DNA from: Betaproteobacteria bacterium
GTDB lineage: Bacteria; Pseudomonadota; Gammaproteobacteria; Burkholderiales; Usitatibacteraceae
Assembly (NCBI GenBank): GCA_016720925.1
Contig: JADKJR010000004.1
Coordinates: 124,001 to 188,000, forward strand
Direction: 5' to 3'
DNA length: 64,000 nt
In this document: positions 62,089 to 64,000 of the stretch, piece by piece
Layout of the letters: each line of letters begins with the position of its first letter
Numbering within the stretch: position 1 is the first letter of the stretch
Translations under genes and position numbers: made by a program
The notes under the pieces: generated by a model
What the model saw: the letters and a program-made list of their open reading frames with translations, nothing else
Databases searched by the model: none
What the model was told of the DNA's origin: nothing

Positions 62089-62583
62089 CTATTTTGCGAA
62101 TTGTGCGCGAAGGGATTCGATACGTGCGCGGTTCACGCCGAAGTCGCGCACACCCAGGCGCGACGCCGATCGCACGTGGATCGTGCTCGCGCTTTCGTCC
62201 AGCGCGAATTCCACGTCATCGACAAAACCCATGCCGGCACTCTTGAATTCGGCGTACAGGTAATTGGCGCTGTTTGTGACCACATTGATCCCTGGCGAAC
62301 TCTTGACGATGACTTGAAGCTTCTTCCATGCGTCAGCGGACGGGGCACTGAACGCGAGTGGGGCGATGAAGTGGGCGTCGCTATTTTCCACGGTCGACGA
62401 GACGCTATTTGGTTTCCAGGACAGAGGCGCGAATTTCCCCGCCGAGAAGCCGAGGTTGGCTGGACGCGAACCAGAAAACAGACCCATGGGTTGTCCTCCA
62501 AGGTATTCAATGCCGACGATCGCCGCCACCAAGGCAATGAGCACAAGCAAGATGTAGAAAATGCGCAACGCAAGTATCTTCAT
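62089..62583 (-). CDS. DUF1499 family membrane-anchored protein
   Basis: A 164-residue protein with one N-terminal membrane helix (IFYILLVLIALVAAIVGIEY). The DUF1499 domain follows and ends with the family signature IHVRSASRLGVRDFGVNRAR. AEFKSAGMGFVDDVEFALDE is also typical. To my knowledge function is unknown; the domain is exposed outside the membrane. It lies 15 bp upstream of the HExxH protein gene, on the same strand. Confidence 0.85.
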   Translation of the reverse strand: MKILALRIFYILLVLIALVAAIVGIEYLGGQPMGLFSGSRPANLGFSAGKFAPLSWKPNSVSSTVENSDAHFIAPLAFSAPSADAWKKLQVIVKSSPGINVVTNSANYLYAEFKSAGMGFVDDVEFALDESASTIHVRSASRLGVRDFGVNRARIESLRAQFAK

Positions 62584-62597
62584 GTTTGGCTTTCAGT

Positions 62598-63260
62598 TTA
62601 GCTCATCAATGTTTTCACGCCCTGTGGCGTGCGGATATATGCGCACAGGGTCATGCCGGAATAAGGTGGAGTCGATGTCAAGGTTAGCGTGTTTTGCAGT
62701 CCCAGTTCCGCGAGCAGATAGTTCACCTTGGCTGGGTTAGGGTGCGCTGCCTCCATCCACTCGAAGCGGCATTGCTGGTCAGGGAGCCGATCGCATGGGT
62801 GAAACGGCACGTCCCATTGAATCAGATGCGGCACCAAACCGCCTTCGACCGGATGACCGTCTTCCGGAATCGTAATGCGCCATCGGTACTTTTCCGGTTC
62901 GTTGCCGCGTTCCATCGAATATATGCCGCCCAGCAGGCCACCGGTTTTCTGCATTAGCTGATCGACGTCGCCGGTTCGGGCCACCCAGCCGATCAAGCGC
63001 GGACGCGCGGCGATACGTTCCTGCACGTCTCGGGTGTCAAGCCCGAACCAGCGCGGCTTGAATGGAGGTTCCGCGTCGATATCGATGGCAATCAGCTCGA
63101 GGTAGCTTTGCGGACCAAGCGATAGCAGGCGGTTGTGTGTCCCCATACGCGGGTGCGTGCCTCGAGGCGACAGCTTGACACCCAGGAATCGCTCCAGCCA
63201 GGCGCCGCCCTTGACAAGGTCGGAGGTGCCAAGGACCAGGTGATCGAGTGTCGTCACCAA
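62598..63260 (-). CDS. VOC-superfamily protein (glyoxalase-like, Glyoxalase_3 type)
   Basis: A 220-residue protein of the large Glyoxalase_3 branch: VTTLDHLVLGTSDLVKGGAW opens the fold, GTHNRLLSLGPQSYLELIAI is the second strand pair, and TIPEDGHPVEGGLVPHLIQW the third. Metal-ligand-like His in LDHLVL and HLIQW and Glu in LELIAI are present. Substrate unknown. It is 15 bp upstream of the DUF1499 gene, so the minus-strand genes from 63650 down to 61676 probably form one transcript. Confidence 0.85.
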   Translation of the reverse strand: MVTTLDHLVLGTSDLVKGGAWLERFLGVKLSPRGTHPRMGTHNRLLSLGPQSYLELIAIDIDAEPPFKPRWFGLDTRDVQERIAARPRLIGWVARTGDVDQLMQKTGGLLGGIYSMERGNEPEKYRWRITIPEDGHPVEGGLVPHLIQWDVPFHPCDRLPDQQCRFEWMEAAHPNPAKVNYLLAELGLQNTLTLTSTPPYSGMTLCAYIRTPQGVKTLMS

Positions 63261-63266
63261 CGCAAA

Positions 63267-63650
63267 TCAATCCGCCGGATGAGAGGACAGCGCCCGACTG
63301 GCCAACCGCCGTTCAACCGACAGTTGCACGGTCACAACAAACCACCCGGCAATGACACCGAGTGCGTCGGCCAACATATCGAGAAATTCGAAGGATCGTG
63401 TCGGCGTCAAATACTGGATGCATTCGATCAGCGCGCCCATGGCGACAAATCCAATAGCGAGTTTCAGCCGCTGCACCGGACGCCGGTATAACTGGCCCCA
63501 GCAGAACATGCACGCGAAATAGGCGAGTGCGTGGTGCAATTTGTCACCGCCGGGTACAGCCGGTACGTCGGGACCGGGCAGCAACGAAAGCGCCCAGACG
63601 GCAATGAGGACGGCGATGCTGGCGACGCGAAAAAAACGTGTGCGGTTCAT
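63267..63650 (-). CDS. VanZ-like family membrane protein
   Basis: ATG 63650 gives 127 residues with about four hydrophobic helices. GGDKLHHALAYFACMFCWGQ and ALIECIQYLTPTRSFEFLDM are the VanZ-like signature (conserved HxxAY, E...Q and D). A frame start at 63689 is less likely. VanZ gives teicoplanin resistance in enterococci, but proteobacterial members have no assigned role. It heads the minus-strand group ending at 61676, separated by 6 bp from the VOC gene. Confidence 0.85.
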   Translation of the reverse strand: MNRTRFFRVASIAVLIAVWALSLLPGPDVPAVPGGDKLHHALAYFACMFCWGQLYRRPVQRLKLAIGFVAMGALIECIQYLTPTRSFEFLDMLADALGVIAGWFVVTVQLSVERRLASRALSSHPAD

Positions 63651-63712
63651 TTGGGTATTGCGGCAATCCATTGACTCCGCGCGCGGCACGGAAAAGTTGA
63701 TTGTTTTTCAGG

Positions 63713-63780
63713 AAAACCATAGCACCGGCGCGCCTTTCAGGCCAATAATGCCTGAAGATCCGCGCCAGTGCTTGTTTTTG
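63713..63780. repeat. Dispersed intergenic palindrome, copy 8
   Basis: Left arm AAAACCATAGCACCGGCGCG, inner perfect hairpin CAGGCCAATAATGCCTG, right arm CGCGCCAGTGCTTGTTTTTG. The run of T after the right arm makes it terminator-like for plus-strand transcripts, and the A run on the left does the same for minus-strand ones. It lies between two minus-strand genes. Confidence 0.85.
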
Positions 63781-63802
63781 TATTTCTGGCCGAGTGGAAA
63801 GG

Positions 63803-64000
63803 CTAGCGAATGATTAGCGCCACCGAGAGGCCCACCGCGAGCGCAGCCAGTAGCACGATGATTACGATTGGCAACAGATTGCTGGGCAGGTTTTCCTCGG
63901 CGACCCTCTCTGCTTCCATCCTGCGCATTTGGCCGAGGGTAATGGACGTGCCTGAAGTGCCGGAATCTTCCGGGGACATGCCAGGCGTTGAGGTGCCACC
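63803..64000 (-). CDS. C-terminal part of a tail-anchored membrane protein (runs off the right edge)
   Basis: The last 65 codons of a minus-strand gene whose start is outside the window. The visible part is Gly/Ser/Thr-rich (GTSTPGMSPEDSGTSGTSIT), then charged (RRMEAERVAEEN), then a C-terminal membrane helix LLPIVIIVLLAALAVGLSVA followed by LIIR and stop. A C-terminal anchor right at the end suggests a cytoplasmic domain held to the inner membrane. Family unknown from this piece. Confidence 0.65.
   Translation of the reverse strand, partial: GGTSTPGMSPEDSGTSGTSITLGQMRRMEAERVAEENLPSNLLPIVIIVLLAALAVGLSVALIIR

Noticed and set aside
1..64000. CRISPR arrays, tRNA and rRNA genes
   Set aside because: No evenly spaced direct repeats with unique spacers, and no tRNA-type T-loop plus acceptor pairing, were seen on either strand. 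The repeated attC segments are cassette sites, not CRISPR repeats.

Overview
The window is a gene-dense, GC-rich chromosomal segment from a Gram-negative bacterium, most likely a betaproteobacterium (Burkholderiales/Nitrosomonadales type). I infer this from the gene content (DUF3141 protein with a PHA-synthase-like box, DUF1415, FimV-type domain, MarR/cytochrome b561/YceI operon, kbl-tdh), the E. coli-type LexA box and the codon bias. I cannot name a genus. I saw no rRNA, tRNA or CRISPR.

Region by region. 0-2.3 kb: a minus-strand pair of unknown genes, one with a possible degenerate PilZ domain. 2.3-7.8 kb: an integron-type gene cassette array with no integrase. A perfect LexA box and an attI-like GTTAGAC site precede six cassettes, five recognisable attC sites and an attC remnant. 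In every cassette the R'' box is the exact complement of the ancestral box at that cassette's own 5' end. Cassette 1 encodes two tandem ClpX-type zinc-binding domains and nothing else. Its attC is split by a decayed IS110/IS1111-type element. 7.8-17 kb: NTF2-like protein, a DsrK/DsrM-like membrane electron-transfer pair, an HDOD protein, a DUF3141 hydrolase and a CoA-transferase. 17-25 kb: three proline-directed or general peptidases facing a hydroxyproline epimerase and a DadA-like dehydrogenase, which looks like a proline/hydroxyproline peptide scavenging neighbourhood. It is followed by a FimV-like protein and adenosine deaminase.

25-36.5 kb: PspC, a lipoprotein hydrolase, an SDR, a GGDEF diguanylate cyclase overlapping a MinD/FleN-like ATPase, TrhO, an RluA-type pseudouridine synthase, a class III cyclase, a long-chain acyl-CoA dehydrogenase, GNAT, a sodium:solute symporter overlapping a lipoprotein amidase, and a truncated PhyH gene ending at a clear terminator. 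36.5-48.4 kb: GST, the threonine-degrading kbl-tdh operon, several small envelope proteins, an EamA transporter with a terminal frameshift next to telomere-like G-rich repeats, an MBL hydrolase, and a marR-cytochrome b561-yceI-yceI operon with a palindromic operator. 48.4-64 kb: acetyl-CoA hydrolase/transferase, a second MBL enzyme, D-2-hydroxyacid dehydrogenase, apt, TauE, an ATP-grasp protein, alaS, NUDIX, a transsulfuration enzyme overlapping a GAF protein, and a minus-strand run of small membrane proteins.

The strongest unexplained pattern is a dispersed family of about 70-bp imperfect palindromes (eight copies). Their core arms are close to AGCACTGGCGCG / CGCGCCAGTGCT with an inner CAGGC...GCC segment. 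They are strictly intergenic and recur roughly every 5-13 kb. Short tandem repeats sit upstream of the cyclase gene and of kbl. Single-base frameshifts in homopolymers break two otherwise intact genes and may be sequencing errors.
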